Assembly: GCA_002746685.1 (NCBI GenBank)
Contig: PDQK01000031.1
Coordinates: forward strand, 1-56,636
DNA from: Desulfobulbus propionicus
GTDB taxonomy: Bacteria > Desulfobacterota > Desulfobulbia > Desulfobulbales > Desulfobulbaceae
Length of the DNA: 56,636 bases
Direction: 5' to 3'
The notes below the pieces were generated by a model. It was not told where the DNA came from. It was given only the letters and a program-made list of their open reading frames with translations, and searched no databases. The number at the start of each line of letters is the position of its first letter. Position 1 is the first letter of the stretch. The position numbers were made by a program, and so were the translations under genes. Positions 7,728 to 16,482 of this stretch are shown one piece after another.

Positions 7728-8815
7728 ACATTTGCTTTTGCAGCGTTCTCTTGTTTGTCTTCACAACCCCACTTCATGCAAATGAAGCGATCACCTTTCT
7801 CTATTCCAACGACCTGAAAGGGGAGATCACCTCTTGCGGCTGAGGCCGTAAAAAGTTGGGCGGTCTGCCCAAAAAAGTAAGTGTGCTGAAAAAGTATACT
7901 CTGGACCAGCAGCATCACCTGGTTGTTGATGCCGGGAATCTGTTATTTTCGTCCCTGCTGACGCCACAAAAGATGCCCACGGCAAAAAAGAAGGCTGATG
8001 CCATTGCCAGCGTTCTGCTTGATAAGCAGAAAATGATATTCAGCATTGGCTACAACGACCTTCTCGGTGGAATTCCTTTTCTCAAGCAACTGGAACAAAA
8101 ATATCACCAGCAATTTCTCTCTGCTAACCTAAAAGGAAGCGACAATACCATGTTGTTTACTCCCTATATACAACGACAAGCAGAGCACCTTTCTCTTGGA
8201 CTCATTGGGTTAACCGGGAACCGTATCCCAAATGCTCTGCAAGATGAAGTACACGTGACCCCATGGCAGCAAGCTTTGCCTCCAATCCTCACTGAACTGG
8301 AACAAAAAACGGATATCATTGTCTTACTTTCCAATTATTCTGCAAAAGAGAATCAACGGATTGCTCAGGCTTTTGATCAAATTCGAATCATTTTCCAGGC
8401 AGGTACCCCCAGGGGCAATATGAACCCACAACGGGTAAACAATACGCTCATTTGTCAAGCAACTGACCGGGGAAAATATCAAGGCGTATTTTCTTTCAAC
8501 TGGGTCAACAAAGGCAACTGGAAGGTTAAAAACAGTACTGCTACCCAACTGAAAAAAACCAATAAGCAACTCCAACAGGTGAGTCAAAGGGTCGAACAGC
8601 TGGAACAGGGGTCAGGGGCGCAGCAGAAACAAAAAATAAATGGATTACGCAAGCTTGCACGACAATTACACGCCCAAAAAGAGGCATTAACGAGACAGCT
8701 TAACAATCCTGATGCAACAGGGCCGACCTACCAGAATCACTTTATCGCGCTCACCCCCAGAATGCATGATGATCCTGAAACGCTTGAGCTTTTAAAAACT
8801 GCGGGTGTGTTATAA
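7667..8815 (+). CDS. Predicted selenoprotein: secreted 5'-nucleotidase/metallophosphatase-like protein with in-frame UGA (Sec59)
   Basis: A signal-peptide-bearing N-terminus ends at a TGA at 7841-7843. The same frame continues open to 8815 with clearly homologous sequence. Read through, the protein has 382 residues with a Cys-Gly-Sec motif (57-59) followed by GRKKLGGLPKK. Homologues in the 5'-nucleotidase-like family of sulfur and metal-reducing bacteria, as I recall them, have CGC followed by LGGL at this point, so Sec replaces a conserved Cys. The metallophosphatase pattern is recognisable (FLYSNDLKGE, LVVDAGN, IGYNDLLGG), but some metal ligands look replaced. Residues about 285-345 form a Gln/Lys-rich coiled coil. 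Possible starts are ATGs at 7667, 7688 and 7709, or a GTG at 7619 preceded by GAGG. None of the ATGs has a strong ribosome-binding site. Location is probably periplasmic. Confidence 0.82.
7841..7872 (+). promoter_or_regulatory. Bacterial SECIS-like element at the in-frame UGA
   Basis: After the UGA (7841-7843) comes a perfect 6-bp stem, TTGGGC (7856-7861) with GCCCAA (7867-7872), closing the loop GGTCT (7862-7866). Exactly 18 bases separate the UGA from the loop GG, the same spacing as in E. coli fdhF, whose loop also begins GGUC. A loop starting with G at this distance is the known requirement for SelB binding. The bulged U of the E. coli hairpin is not evident. Confidence 0.8.
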
Positions 8816-8836
8816 ATGCCATGGCAGCGGCAGCAT

Positions 8837-8864
8837 AAAAAAAAGGACCCCTGTTAAGGGGTCC
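8837..8864 (-). terminator. Rho-independent terminator of ppaC
   Basis: GGACCCC (8845-8851) pairs with GGGGTCC (8858-8864) around a six-base loop. On the minus strand the stem is followed by eight T residues (8844-8837). It lies about 30 bp past the ppaC stop. On the plus strand there is no T-run, so it chiefly serves the minus-strand gene. Confidence 0.9.
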
Positions 8865-8893
8865 CCTTGAAACTACTGCTCAACAAGTAGCGA

Positions 8894-9808
8894 TTAGAAA
8901 ATTTTCTGCAGGTTAGGAACAGTCTGCTTTTTTCGGCTCATCATACCGTCAATCCATACACAGTTGTTTTCCAACTTTACATCAAAAGCTTTTTCAACCA
9001 GTTCAGGCTCGTCAGAAAGAACAACCAGGTCGGTACCTTCTTTCACAACGTCGGTGAGCATGAGCAGGATAGAGTGACGACCATCAGCCTTCATCTCTTC
9101 CATGGCTTTCATCAGGTCATCACGCATATCTGCAACCTGATCCAGGGTGGCCAGTTCCAATTGACCAACACCAACTTTCTTACCACCCATATCAAAGTCT
9201 TTGTAGTCACGGTTGAGCAGATCCATTGCAGGAACGCCTTCAACAGCACTTTTTGCTTTGAGCATGTCCATGAACAGTTCGTCGGTATCAGCAATACCAG
9301 CAAGAGGAGCCAGTTCAGCCACGGCCTTCTTGTCAGCTTCTGTGCAGGTGGGGGACTTGAAGTTTACGGTATCACTCAAGATTGCAGCGGTCATAAGGCC
9401 AGCAACCTTAGCATCGATTTGTACTTCGTCCAGATCATAAAGTACTTTCAGAACAGTACCGGTACAACCAACTGGCATGTTGCAGAACAGAATTGGGCTA
9501 TCAGTGGTTACATCACCAATTTTGTGATGATCAACAACGGCAACAACTTCACCATCGGCAAGATTATCTGGAGCTTGATTAAGGTCACTGTGGTCAACAA
9601 GTGCAACCTGCTTGCCAGCTGCATCGGTCATAACCTCAGGCATGGCAACGCCAAAGCGCTCAAGCACAGTAATGGTTTCAGGATTTGCTTCACCCTGCAT
9701 TACAGGTACATAATCTTCCCCTTTGGTCTTCATCAGTTCAGCAAAAGCGATAGCAGCAGTCACGGAATCGGTATCCGGATTCTTGTGCCCAAAAACATAA
9801 ACAGACAT
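8894..9808 (-). CDS. ppaC: Manganese-dependent inorganic pyrophosphatase (family II, DHH)
   Basis: This 304-residue protein is a family II soluble pyrophosphatase. Motifs are GHKNPDTDS (7-15), VDHSD (71-75) and the DHH signature VVDHHKIGD (91-99), which bind the Mn/Co centre. The C-terminal substrate motif is SRKKQ. The ATG at 9808 is chosen because GGAGG precedes it by nine bases and the family's N-terminus starts there. A longer open frame upstream is not family-like. The gene is followed by a strong terminator and preceded by a candidate sigma-70 promoter, so it is probably monocistronic. A non-homologous family I enzyme lies immediately upstream. Confidence 0.95.
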   Translation of the reverse strand: MSVYVFGHKNPDTDSVTAAIAFAELMKTKGEDYVPVMQGEANPETITVLERFGVAMPEVMTDAAGKQVALVDHSDLNQAPDNLADGEVVAVVDHHKIGDVTTDSPILFCNMPVGCTGTVLKVLYDLDEVQIDAKVAGLMTAAILSDTVNFKSPTCTEADKKAVAELAPLAGIADTDELFMDMLKAKSAVEGVPAMDLLNRDYKDFDMGGKKVGVGQLELATLDQVADMRDDLMKAMEEMKADGRHSILLMLTDVVKEGTDLVVLSDEPELVEKAFDVKLENNCVWIDGMMSRKKQTVPNLQKIF

Positions 9809-9906
9809 AGCGCAATTCCTCCAAGTAGCGTAAGTGAATAACCCAAAAATGAGTAACATGTGTTTCATGGAACGAACACAACCATGAAACAATAAAATTG
9901 ATCGAC

Positions 9907-9933
9907 ATTATAATGTTTACTTATAAGCGTCAA
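9907..9933 (-). promoter_or_regulatory. Candidate sigma-70 promoter of ppaC
   Basis: On the minus strand, TTGACG (9933-9928) and a perfect TATAAT (9912-9907) are separated by 15 bases, slightly shorter than the optimum. It would give a 5' untranslated region of roughly 90 bases. The surrounding 9809-10110 region is AT-rich and holds no convincing gene. Confidence 0.45.
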
Positions 9934-10114
9934 GTATAAAACACCTAAAAAAACAACCTAACATCATGCAATCATTAAAAAAATTTTAGGCACACTTAAA
10001 GCAGGCACACCCACCTGGAATATGGACTGCAACGCTTTCCTGTTGGATTAAAGAACTCCGAATCAGCTTATACAGCTTCTCATTTCCACTTCTATGTATT
10101 GCTTCTAAAATGCA

Positions 10115-10154
10115 AAAACGCCTCTAAAAGCTTTTACGCTTTCAGAGGCGTTTT
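10115..10154 (-). terminator. Rho-independent terminator of ppa (symmetric)
   Basis: AAAACGCCTCT (10115-10125) pairs perfectly with AGAGGCGTTTT (10144-10154). On the minus strand the stem ends in a run of T, and on the plus strand TTTT also follows. It lies about 80 bases downstream of the ppa stop codon. Confidence 0.85.
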
Positions 10155-10237
10155 CTCCTGCTTCCCTGTAAACGATAAGGAAAATACGCTCTACCTATTC
10201 CTAACCAATATTTCGGGAAAGATGTACACCGAGGCTA

Positions 10238-10762
10238 TTATTGTTTTTCCCAACGTTCAATACACTCTTTTATTACTGCATGGGCCTTTTCTACATCACC
10301 GAATCCCTGTACATTGGTTGTACCTGGTTTTTTCAAATCTTTGTAATGGGAGAAATGGTGATCAATCTGTTTTTTCCATTGTTCACCCAAATCATCCATG
10401 GAGGTAATCCGGTTACCGGTGTTCCGGTCATCTGATGGAACACAGATAATCTTATGATCCATTTCGTTGTCATCTTCAAACTCAAGTACACCAAGAACTG
10501 TGGCTTCTGCTACAACGCCGGTTGGCATAGGTTCGTCTGTTACAAACAGAACGTCAAGCTCATCGCCGTCATCATCAAGTGTTGCCGGGATAAAACCATA
10601 GTTAACGGGCTTTGCAAAAATAGCGGGCTCGACCCTGTCGAGTACCATAATTTTTCTCTTTCGATCAAACTCAACCTTGTGAGATGAACCCATGGGAATC
10701 TCAATAACGACGTTAATGGTTTGTCCTTCAGCATAAGGTGACAAAATAGCGTTGTAATCCAT
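10238..10762 (-). CDS. ppa: Inorganic pyrophosphatase (family I)
   Basis: The 174-residue protein is the classical Mg-dependent pyrophosphatase. It shows VVIEIPMGSSHKVEFD, RKIMVLDRV, VNYGFIPATLDDDGDELDVL with the catalytic Asp cluster (DGDELDVL), and KIICVPSDD. Length matches E. coli Ppa (176). An AAGGAG precedes the ATG at 10762. It hydrolyses the same substrate as the neighbouring ppaC product but belongs to an unrelated fold. Each gene has its own terminator, so they are likely controlled separately. Confidence 0.96.
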   Translation of the reverse strand: MDYNAILSPYAEGQTINVVIEIPMGSSHKVEFDRKRKIMVLDRVEPAIFAKPVNYGFIPATLDDDGDELDVLFVTDEPMPTGVVAEATVLGVLEFEDDNEMDHKIICVPSDDRNTGNRITSMDDLGEQWKKQIDHHFSHYKDLKKPGTTNVQGFGDVEKAHAVIKECIERWEKQ

Positions 10763-11127
10763 TTTTTACTCCTTGAAATTAGTGATGAGCATTTCAACAT
10801 AAACATCTCTTCAATTGCTAGCGTCATGGCAACGATGAGATCGTCAGTATATTGCACAAGGTGCACGCTACGACAAAGCAGCGTTGCCAGACACTAGTAC
10901 ACCTGGCATCAAAGTTTACCCTTATCAAGTTGATTATGCAAACCTAAAAAATAGCAGTGATAAATAATTTTATTTAATTTTTCTAACTTCCTAGAGGTAC
11001 CACTTCCTTGCAATGATGGATTCCAGTACGCTCCGCCCTGTGCAAAGGTTCAACGGTAACAAAAAATTCCGCTGTTTGAATATCCTACAGGTGGGGATTG
11101 AAATCGATTGTGGTAGTCAGATAATTA
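10763..11127. other. Intergenic region without a recognised gene
   Basis: These 365 bases between ppa and the DUF1846 gene hold the ppa promoter region and the 3' flank of the DUF1846 gene. Only short out-of-context reading frames occur. No strong hairpin, repeat or RNA gene was seen. Confidence 0.5.
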
Positions 11128-12645
11128 CTAAGAAACAAAAAGATCCTTGGTTGAAAAATTTGGATCACTGGTGAGGTTCACCCCCAGTCTTCGCAGACCT
11201 GCCTCATCGCCCGGTGTCGGTATATGGGTACTATGCAATTCACAATCTCGCAGCTCCGTAAGTTTTTCCATGGCCAACTGGGCTGCAGGATTTGTCGTTG
11301 CGCTGATGCTGAGCGCGATGAGGGTTTCAACCACATCCAGACTGATGTTCCTCTCATCCAATATCTCGGTTTTGAGGCTTTTAACCGATTCGAGAATATT
11401 AGGGGGAAGTAGTTTAATCTGCTCAGGAACTCCCGCTAAATGTTTGACCGCATGCAGTATAAGGCTGGAAGCCGCATGCAACTGTGCGGAGTTACTGCCT
11501 GTCACAATGGTTCCGTCCTTCAATTCCATAGCAGCACCGCAATAGATCCCCTCATTTCCTTTGTCTCTTGCCTGCGCATCCACAGCGGCATCACGAGCAG
11601 GGCCAACTACAGTTCGATATGCCGGATCAAGGCCTAAATCCTCAATAAGGAGCTCAACCCGCTGAACGGTTTCTTTATCCATCAGCCCCATTACATATTC
11701 ACATCGATAGCGAAAATAACGCCGAATCACTTCCTGCTTGGCCGCCTCTTGGGCTATCTGATCATCTGTAATAGCAAAACCTACCCTATTAACCCCCATG
11801 TCCGTTGGCGACTTATACACACTCTCTCCGCTTCGTATCTTTTTCAAAATTCTTTTGAGAACAGGAAAGACCTCTACATCACGGTTATAATTGACCGTTT
11901 TTTCATCGTACGCTTCAAGGTGAAAAGGATCTATCATGTTAAAATCCCTGATATCAGCAGTCGCTGCTTCATAAGCGATATTAACCGGATGTTTTAGGGG
12001 TAAATTCCAGATAGGAAAGGTTTCAAACTTTGCGTATCCCGCATGGATCCCCCTGACATGATCATGATAAACCTGGGAAAGGCAGGTCGCCAGCTTACCA
12101 CTCCCTGGGCCAGGACCGGTAACGATCACCAGTGGTTTGTCGGTCTCAATATACTCATTCACCCCGTACCCATTTTCACTGACAATCAGATCCACATCGG
12201 TGGGGTACCCCTTGGTGTAGTAGTGGGTAAAGACGCGGATATTCCTTCGTTCCAGCTTGGCCTTAAACTGGTTGGTGGCGGGTTGATTTTCATAACGGGT
12301 AATGACTACACCAAGAACATTAATGTCCCATCCTCGCAGATCGTCAATTAGCTTCATGGCATCAGAATCATAAGTGATACCAAAATCAGCACGCATTTTT
12401 TTCCGTTCAATATCTCCAGCGTAGATACAGAGGACAACGTCCGCCTTATCCTTTAGGGCCTGGAGCAGCCGCATTTTTATGTTGGGATCATATCCGGGGA
12501 GCACTCTTGAGGCATGATAGTCAAAGAGCAACTTTCCACCGAATTCAAGATAGAGTTTGTTATCAAATTTTTCCACCCGCTCAAGGATGTTTGTTGTCTG
12601 CTCTTTGATATATTTTTCATTGTCGAAAGCTGTTTCTGTTCTCAT
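11128..12645 (-). CDS. DUF1846 (UPF0371) family protein
   Basis: The 505-residue protein matches the DUF1846/UPF0371 family along its length. Recognisable stretches are YLEFGGKLLFDYHASRVLPG near residues 32-51, VIVTGPGPGSGKLATCLSQ (a P-loop-like glycine-rich segment near 175), and GIHAGYAKFETFPIWNLPL. The biochemical function of the family is not established. The glycine-rich loop suggests nucleotide binding. The start ATG at 12645 has only a weak ribosome-binding site. It stands alone, with repeat-containing intergenic DNA upstream. Confidence 0.9.
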   Translation of the reverse strand: MRTETAFDNEKYIKEQTTNILERVEKFDNKLYLEFGGKLLFDYHASRVLPGYDPNIKMRLLQALKDKADVVLCIYAGDIERKKMRADFGITYDSDAMKLIDDLRGWDINVLGVVITRYENQPATNQFKAKLERRNIRVFTHYYTKGYPTDVDLIVSENGYGVNEYIETDKPLVIVTGPGPGSGKLATCLSQVYHDHVRGIHAGYAKFETFPIWNLPLKHPVNIAYEAATADIRDFNMIDPFHLEAYDEKTVNYNRDVEVFPVLKRILKKIRSGESVYKSPTDMGVNRVGFAITDDQIAQEAAKQEVIRRYFRYRCEYVMGLMDKETVQRVELLIEDLGLDPAYRTVVGPARDAAVDAQARDKGNEGIYCGAAMELKDGTIVTGSNSAQLHAASSLILHAVKHLAGVPEQIKLLPPNILESVKSLKTEILDERNISLDVVETLIALSISATTNPAAQLAMEKLTELRDCELHSTHIPTPGDEAGLRRLGVNLTSDPNFSTKDLFVS

Positions 12646-12810
12646 GCTGATGCTATTTTATATGACTATTTCGATTGTTAGTTAAGGCCCAAGCTGCTTG
12701 AGCAGACTGAACCCCATCACGACTACTTTTACAAAAATGACGTGCTTTACACAAAATAAGGGCGTTAAAAAGAATACGATTGTTTCGGTAAAAACAGTGG
12801 GTTAAATTGG

Positions 12811-12871
12811 AAAAGCCTCTAATATGGGCCAAAAGGAAGCGAATACAATTGGTTCCCCCAAAAGAGGCTTT
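12811..12871. repeat. Long inverted repeat / possible structured RNA
   Basis: AAAGCCTCT (12812-12820) is repeated inverted as AGAGGCTTT (12863-12871). Inside, short complementary blocks GGG/CCC and GGAA/TTCC extend the potential hairpin. It lies in the 387-bp gap between the DUF1846 gene and the epimerase gene. The short reading frames spanning it resemble nothing known. Confidence 0.4.
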
Positions 12872-12954
12872 ATGCAAGAGAAAGATAGCAAACGAATCAC
12901 CAGAAAACAATTAAAATCCAAGCATTCCAGCTGGCAGCGTTTACCGAAGAAACG

Positions 12955-13024
12955 CAAAGATGCAGTATCTGTGATCAGTTACACGTCAGCAATAGAGAAT
13001 AACACTGAAGTACAGCCCCGTGAT
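12955..13024 (-). repeat. Dispersed palindromic repeat, copy A
   Basis: About 70 bases here, read on the minus strand, match 23512-23583 with roughly 85-90% identity. The shared core includes GTGTTATTCTCTA and CTGACGTGTAACTG. The copy contains the terminal word GTGATCAGTTAC (12971-12982). It ends just before the stop codon of the epimerase gene at 13033. It may be a MITE-like or REP-like intergenic element. Confidence 0.75.
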
Positions 13025-13032
13025 TGGGCATC

Positions 13033-14043
13033 TCACACCTTGTAATATCCTCGATACCAATCAACAAAGTTCTGGATCCCCTCTTCAATGGTTGTCTCCG
13101 GTTTAAAGTCAACCTCTCGAACAAGATCATCCACATTGGCATAGGTGGCTGGAACATCACCATCCTGCATGGGGAGAAAATTCTTCTCTGCTGCTTTTCC
13201 CAGGCACTCCTCAAGCACCTCAATGTAGCGCATCAGCTTTTCTTTTTTATTGTTGCCGATGTTAAACACCCGCCAAGGGCAGTAGCTGGTGGCTGCATCC
13301 GGAGCATCGCCGCTCCAGTCGGGATTGGGTGTCGGCACATGATCAATCACCCGCACGACCCCTTCAACGATATCATCAATATAGGTGAAATCGCGTTCCA
13401 TATTACCGTTATTAAATACATCAATGGGCCGATCCTCCAAAATCGCCTTGGTAAATAGAAACAGCGCCATATCTGGCCTGCCCCATGGCCCATACACGGT
13501 AAAAAAACGCAAGCCCGTGGTGGGCAGGTTAAACAGGTGGCTGTAGGTGTGGGCCATCAACTCGTTGGCTTTTTTAGAAGCCGCATACAGGGATACAGGA
13601 TGATCCACATTGTCATGCACGGAAAACGGCATGCTCGTATTGGCACCATAAACAGAACTTGAAGAGGCATAGACCAGATGTTTCACTCCACTGTGGCGAC
13701 ATCCTTCCAGGATATTAACAAATCCCACCAGATTAGTATCCACGTATGAGTGTGGATTGATCAACGAATAACGCACCCCGGCCTGGGCGGCTAAATTCAC
13801 CACACAATCAAAGGAGTATCGTGTAAACAGCTCCTCCATTTTTGCACGATCAGCCATGTCAAATGCTTCATGGATGAAGGTATCAAAACCACCAATGTGT
13901 GCCAGCCTGTCTTTCTTCAGCTGTGGGTCATAATAGTCGTTGAGATTATCCAGCCCAACCACAGTACGTCCTTGCTCAAGCAAACGTTTTGCCAAGCCAG
14001 AACCAATAAATCCGGCAGCACCGGTGATAAGAATTGTTTGCAT
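13033..14043 (-). CDS. NAD-dependent epimerase, UDP-glucuronate 4-epimerase type
   Basis: The 336-residue extended SDR starts with the Rossmann motif [17 protein letters not shown] and [11 protein letters not shown], typical of UDP-glucuronate 4-epimerases (CapI/WbnF-like). The catalytic triad is visible as YASSSSVYG and YAASKKANE (Tyr-x3-Lys). [19 protein letters not shown] and [13 protein letters not shown] are family hallmarks. It would make UDP-galacturonate for envelope or capsular polysaccharide. AAGAGAA precedes the ATG. No other sugar-nucleotide genes are adjacent. Confidence 0.9.
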   Translation of the reverse strand: MQTILITGAAGFIGSGLAKRLLEQGRTVVGLDNLNDYYDPQLKKDRLAHIGGFDTFIHEAFDMADRAKMEELFTRYSFDCVVNLAAQAGVRYSLINPHSYVDTNLVGFVNILEGCRHSGVKHLVYASSSSVYGANTSMPFSVHDNVDHPVSLYAASKKANELMAHTYSHLFNLPTTGLRFFTVYGPWGRPDMALFLFTKAILEDRPIDVFNNGNMERDFTYIDDIVEGVVRVIDHVPTPNPDWSGDAPDAATSYCPWRVFNIGNNKKEKLMRYIEVLEECLGKAAEKNFLPMQDGDVPATYANVDDLVREVDFKPETTIEEGIQNFVDWYRGYYKV

Positions 14044-14078
14044 ACTATTCTCTTAGAAATTTGGTTTTCCGTTAGGTA

Positions 14079-14851
14079 TTACTGCCCGGGCTCATCGCTC
14101 TCGGGAGTAAAATCAGTAAACGTTTTTCGGGCAAATACACCAATGGCCAAAATGCTTATCTCATACAAGATAATCAGCGGCCCAGCCATGAGGAGCTGGT
14201 TCACTACGTCAGGGGTTGGCGTAAGGATGGCAGCGACTATAAAGGCAATCAACACGGCATATTTTCTATTTTTACGTAAAAAAGGCGTGTTGACTACCCC
14301 GATTTTAGCCAGAAACACCATAAATACAGGTAACTCAAAAATAATCCCAAAGGCAAGCAACAATCGTAGAGCAAGGGAAAAATACTCGCTCACCGCAGGC
14401 ATTGGCTCCAGAAAAGAGCTTGAATAACCGGTTAAAAACTGAAAGGCTGGTGGAAAGACAACCCAGTAACCAAAAGCAGCACCACCTAAAAAACAGCATG
14501 ACGAGATAAAGCTAAAGGGCAGCAGAACCCGCTTTTCATGATGATACAGGCCGGGAGCGATAAAACGCCAAACCTGATGAAAAATGACCGGGCTGCCAGC
14601 AAGCACACCGCATACCAGGGCTAATTTTAGATAAAAAAAAACCCTTCCTGGTAGGAGATAAAAATTAAGCTCTTCTCTTCTGGCAGCACCGTTAAGAGCG
14701 GGCGAAAAAACCAGTCTGCAATGGGCCTGATCCACATGTAGGCTGCCGTAAAGCCGATGCCAACTGCCATCATGGAGATCACCAGGCAGGATCTGAGATC
14801 GGTGAGGTGTTCTGTTAAGGACTGTTTATCAAATTGGTCTTGACTGCTCAC
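14079..14851 (-). CDS. tatC: Sec-independent translocase TatC, split between two frames at a T9 run
   Basis: A GTG at 14851 starts a typical TatC N-terminus (LTEHLTDLRSCLV) that runs through EGFFF and then stops. The remainder, from FFYLKLALVCG to the end (SPVIFHQVWRFIAPGLY, LTPTPDVVNQLLM), is in the next frame and closes at 14079. The break coincides with nine consecutive T residues on the coding strand (14641-14633). A -1 slip, equivalent to ten T, restores one 257-residue protein. Explanations are a sequencing or assembly error, a real mutation, or transcriptional slippage. TatC is the core receptor of the twin-arginine export system. No tatA or tatB is adjacent. Confidence 0.85.
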
Positions 14852-15051
14852 GTTTTTGTTCCGTTAATTGTTAGTGTACGCCACCAAAATCTACAGTATC
14901 TTCCCTTATCTGTAAACCTGTTAAAGAAAATTGAACCCTACGTCTGTCGTCTTTTGTGTGTCAGGAATCCATTTGACTTCGCTTACCGGTTAAGGATACA
15001 CTGGAAACAACCACAATGGCTTGAAATGGTTTATAATTTACAAGGTATTTT

Positions 15052-16428
15052 ATGGCGTCTCTGCTTGTTGTTGACGATGAATTAAGTATGCGAGAGTTCC
15101 TCAAAATCCTTCTTGAAAAGGAAGGATATGAGGTGACCACGGCACCTGATGGTCATGCTGCTCTTGAAGTGCTGGAGGAGCAGCCCATTGATCTGGTTGT
15201 TTCAGATATCCGTATGCCTGGGATGAGCGGGCTGGAGTTGCTGGAGCATATCAAACAAAAAAACGGTGATACCGGGGTCATCATGATCACGGCCTTTGCA
15301 AGTCCTGATGATGCTGTCAGTGCCATGAAAAACGGTGCCTTTGATTACATCACCAAGCCATTTAATGTGGATGAAATCAAGAGCGTCATCAGTTCAGGAT
15401 TGAAAAAGAAGGGGAACCAGGAAGCCCAGGAGACTTCAAAGACCTTCCAGGGGATCATTGGACAAAGCCAGGAGATGGTCAAGATATTTGACTTGATAAC
15501 CAAAATTGCTCCAACTCCGGCTAACGTGCTTATTTATGGTGAGTCAGGCACCGGGAAGGAACTTGTTGCCCAGGCCATCCATAACCATTCCAGAGTGGCG
15601 GAAAATCCTTTTGTTCCCATTACCTGCAGCGCTATCCCTGAAAGTTTACTGGAAAGCGAGCTCTTTGGTCATGTAAAAGGTTCTTTTACCGGTGCGGTTG
15701 CAGATAAGCCCGGGCTTTTTCAACTGGCAAACCAGGGAACCGCTTTTTTAGATGAGATCGGCGAGCTCACCCCCATTATCCAGACAAAATTGTTGCGTGT
15801 CCTGCAGGAACGTGAATTTATGCCAGTGGGTTCCACCAAAACCAGGCAGGTCAATGTCAGGATCATCGCTGCCACCAACCGCATTTTAGAAGAGGAGATT
15901 ATCTCCGGGAACTTCAGGGAAGACCTCTACTATCGTCTGGCGGTAGTGCCCATCCGTGTTCCTCCGCTACGGGAACGAATCGGGGATGTCCCCTTGCTGG
16001 TTGATCATTTCCTTAAAAAATATTCAAAACTGCTTGGTAAGGAGGTACAGACCATATCCTCCTATGGCCTTGAAGTACTCATGAAATATGACTTTCCTGG
16101 CAACGTCCGCGAGCTTGAGAATATCATCGAACGTGGGGTGGCCCTGGAGTCCTCCAATATTATTCTGCCGGAAAATCTGATTCTTTCCACCCATCGTCAG
16201 AGCAAAAAACTGCCACAAACTCAGGAAAAGCAAGCGCTCTTTGTAGCTGCTCAGGATGAGGAAGAGCTGTTTGAGAGAGGCATGGAAGACATTTTATACC
16301 AACTGGAAAAAGAAATAATTCTCCATGCCCTTGAAAAGGCAGACAACTCAAAGATGCGGGCCGCTGATTTGCTCAAAATAAGCTTCCGCAGCCTCCGGTA
16401 CAAGACCAAAAAATATGAGATTGATTAA
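15052..16428 (+). CDS. Sigma-54-dependent response regulator, PilR/NtrC-like
   Basis: The 458-residue protein has three domains: a receiver with phosphoacceptor Asp52 (VVSDIRMPGMSG), a sigma-54 AAA+ domain with Walker A GESGTGKE (about 163-170) and the sigma-54 contact loop GSFTGA (210-215), and a Fis-type helix-turn-helix at the C-terminus (MRAADLLKISFRSLRYK). GSFTGA in place of GAFTGA is common in PilR. AAGG precedes the ATG. The kinase partner is 54 bp downstream. Targets are unknown because no pilin gene is in the window. Confidence 0.92.
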   Translation: MASLLVVDDELSMREFLKILLEKEGYEVTTAPDGHAALEVLEEQPIDLVVSDIRMPGMSGLELLEHIKQKNGDTGVIMITAFASPDDAVSAMKNGAFDYITKPFNVDEIKSVISSGLKKKGNQEAQETSKTFQGIIGQSQEMVKIFDLITKIAPTPANVLIYGESGTGKELVAQAIHNHSRVAENPFVPITCSAIPESLLESELFGHVKGSFTGAVADKPGLFQLANQGTAFLDEIGELTPIIQTKLLRVLQEREFMPVGSTKTRQVNVRIIAATNRILEEEIISGNFREDLYYRLAVVPIRVPPLRERIGDVPLLVDHFLKKYSKLLGKEVQTISSYGLEVLMKYDFPGNVRELENIIERGVALESSNIILPENLILSTHRQSKKLPQTQEKQALFVAAQDEEELFERGMEDILYQLEKEIILHALEKADNSKMRAADLLKISFRSLRYKTKKYEID

Positions 16429-16482
16429 TTTCTGCTCCACATTTTTAGCTTCAAGAAAAGAGGTGATACCATTTTTAACTGG

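Noticed and set aside
7841..7843. Ordinary nonsense mutation splitting a phosphatase pseudogene
   Set aside because: The downstream frame is intact for over 320 codons, the UGA replaces a conserved Cys, and a correctly spaced SECIS-like hairpin follows, so Sec insertion is the better explanation.
9074..9841. 255-codon open frame on the plus strand over ppaC
   Set aside because: Antisense shadow of a confidently identified enzyme. No independent promoter or family similarity.
12653..13045. Open frames of 85 (minus) and 73 (plus) codons between the DUF1846 and epimerase genes
   Set aside because: They overlap each other and the repeat elements, have no good ribosome-binding site and resemble no family. 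Better explained as non-coding repeat DNA.
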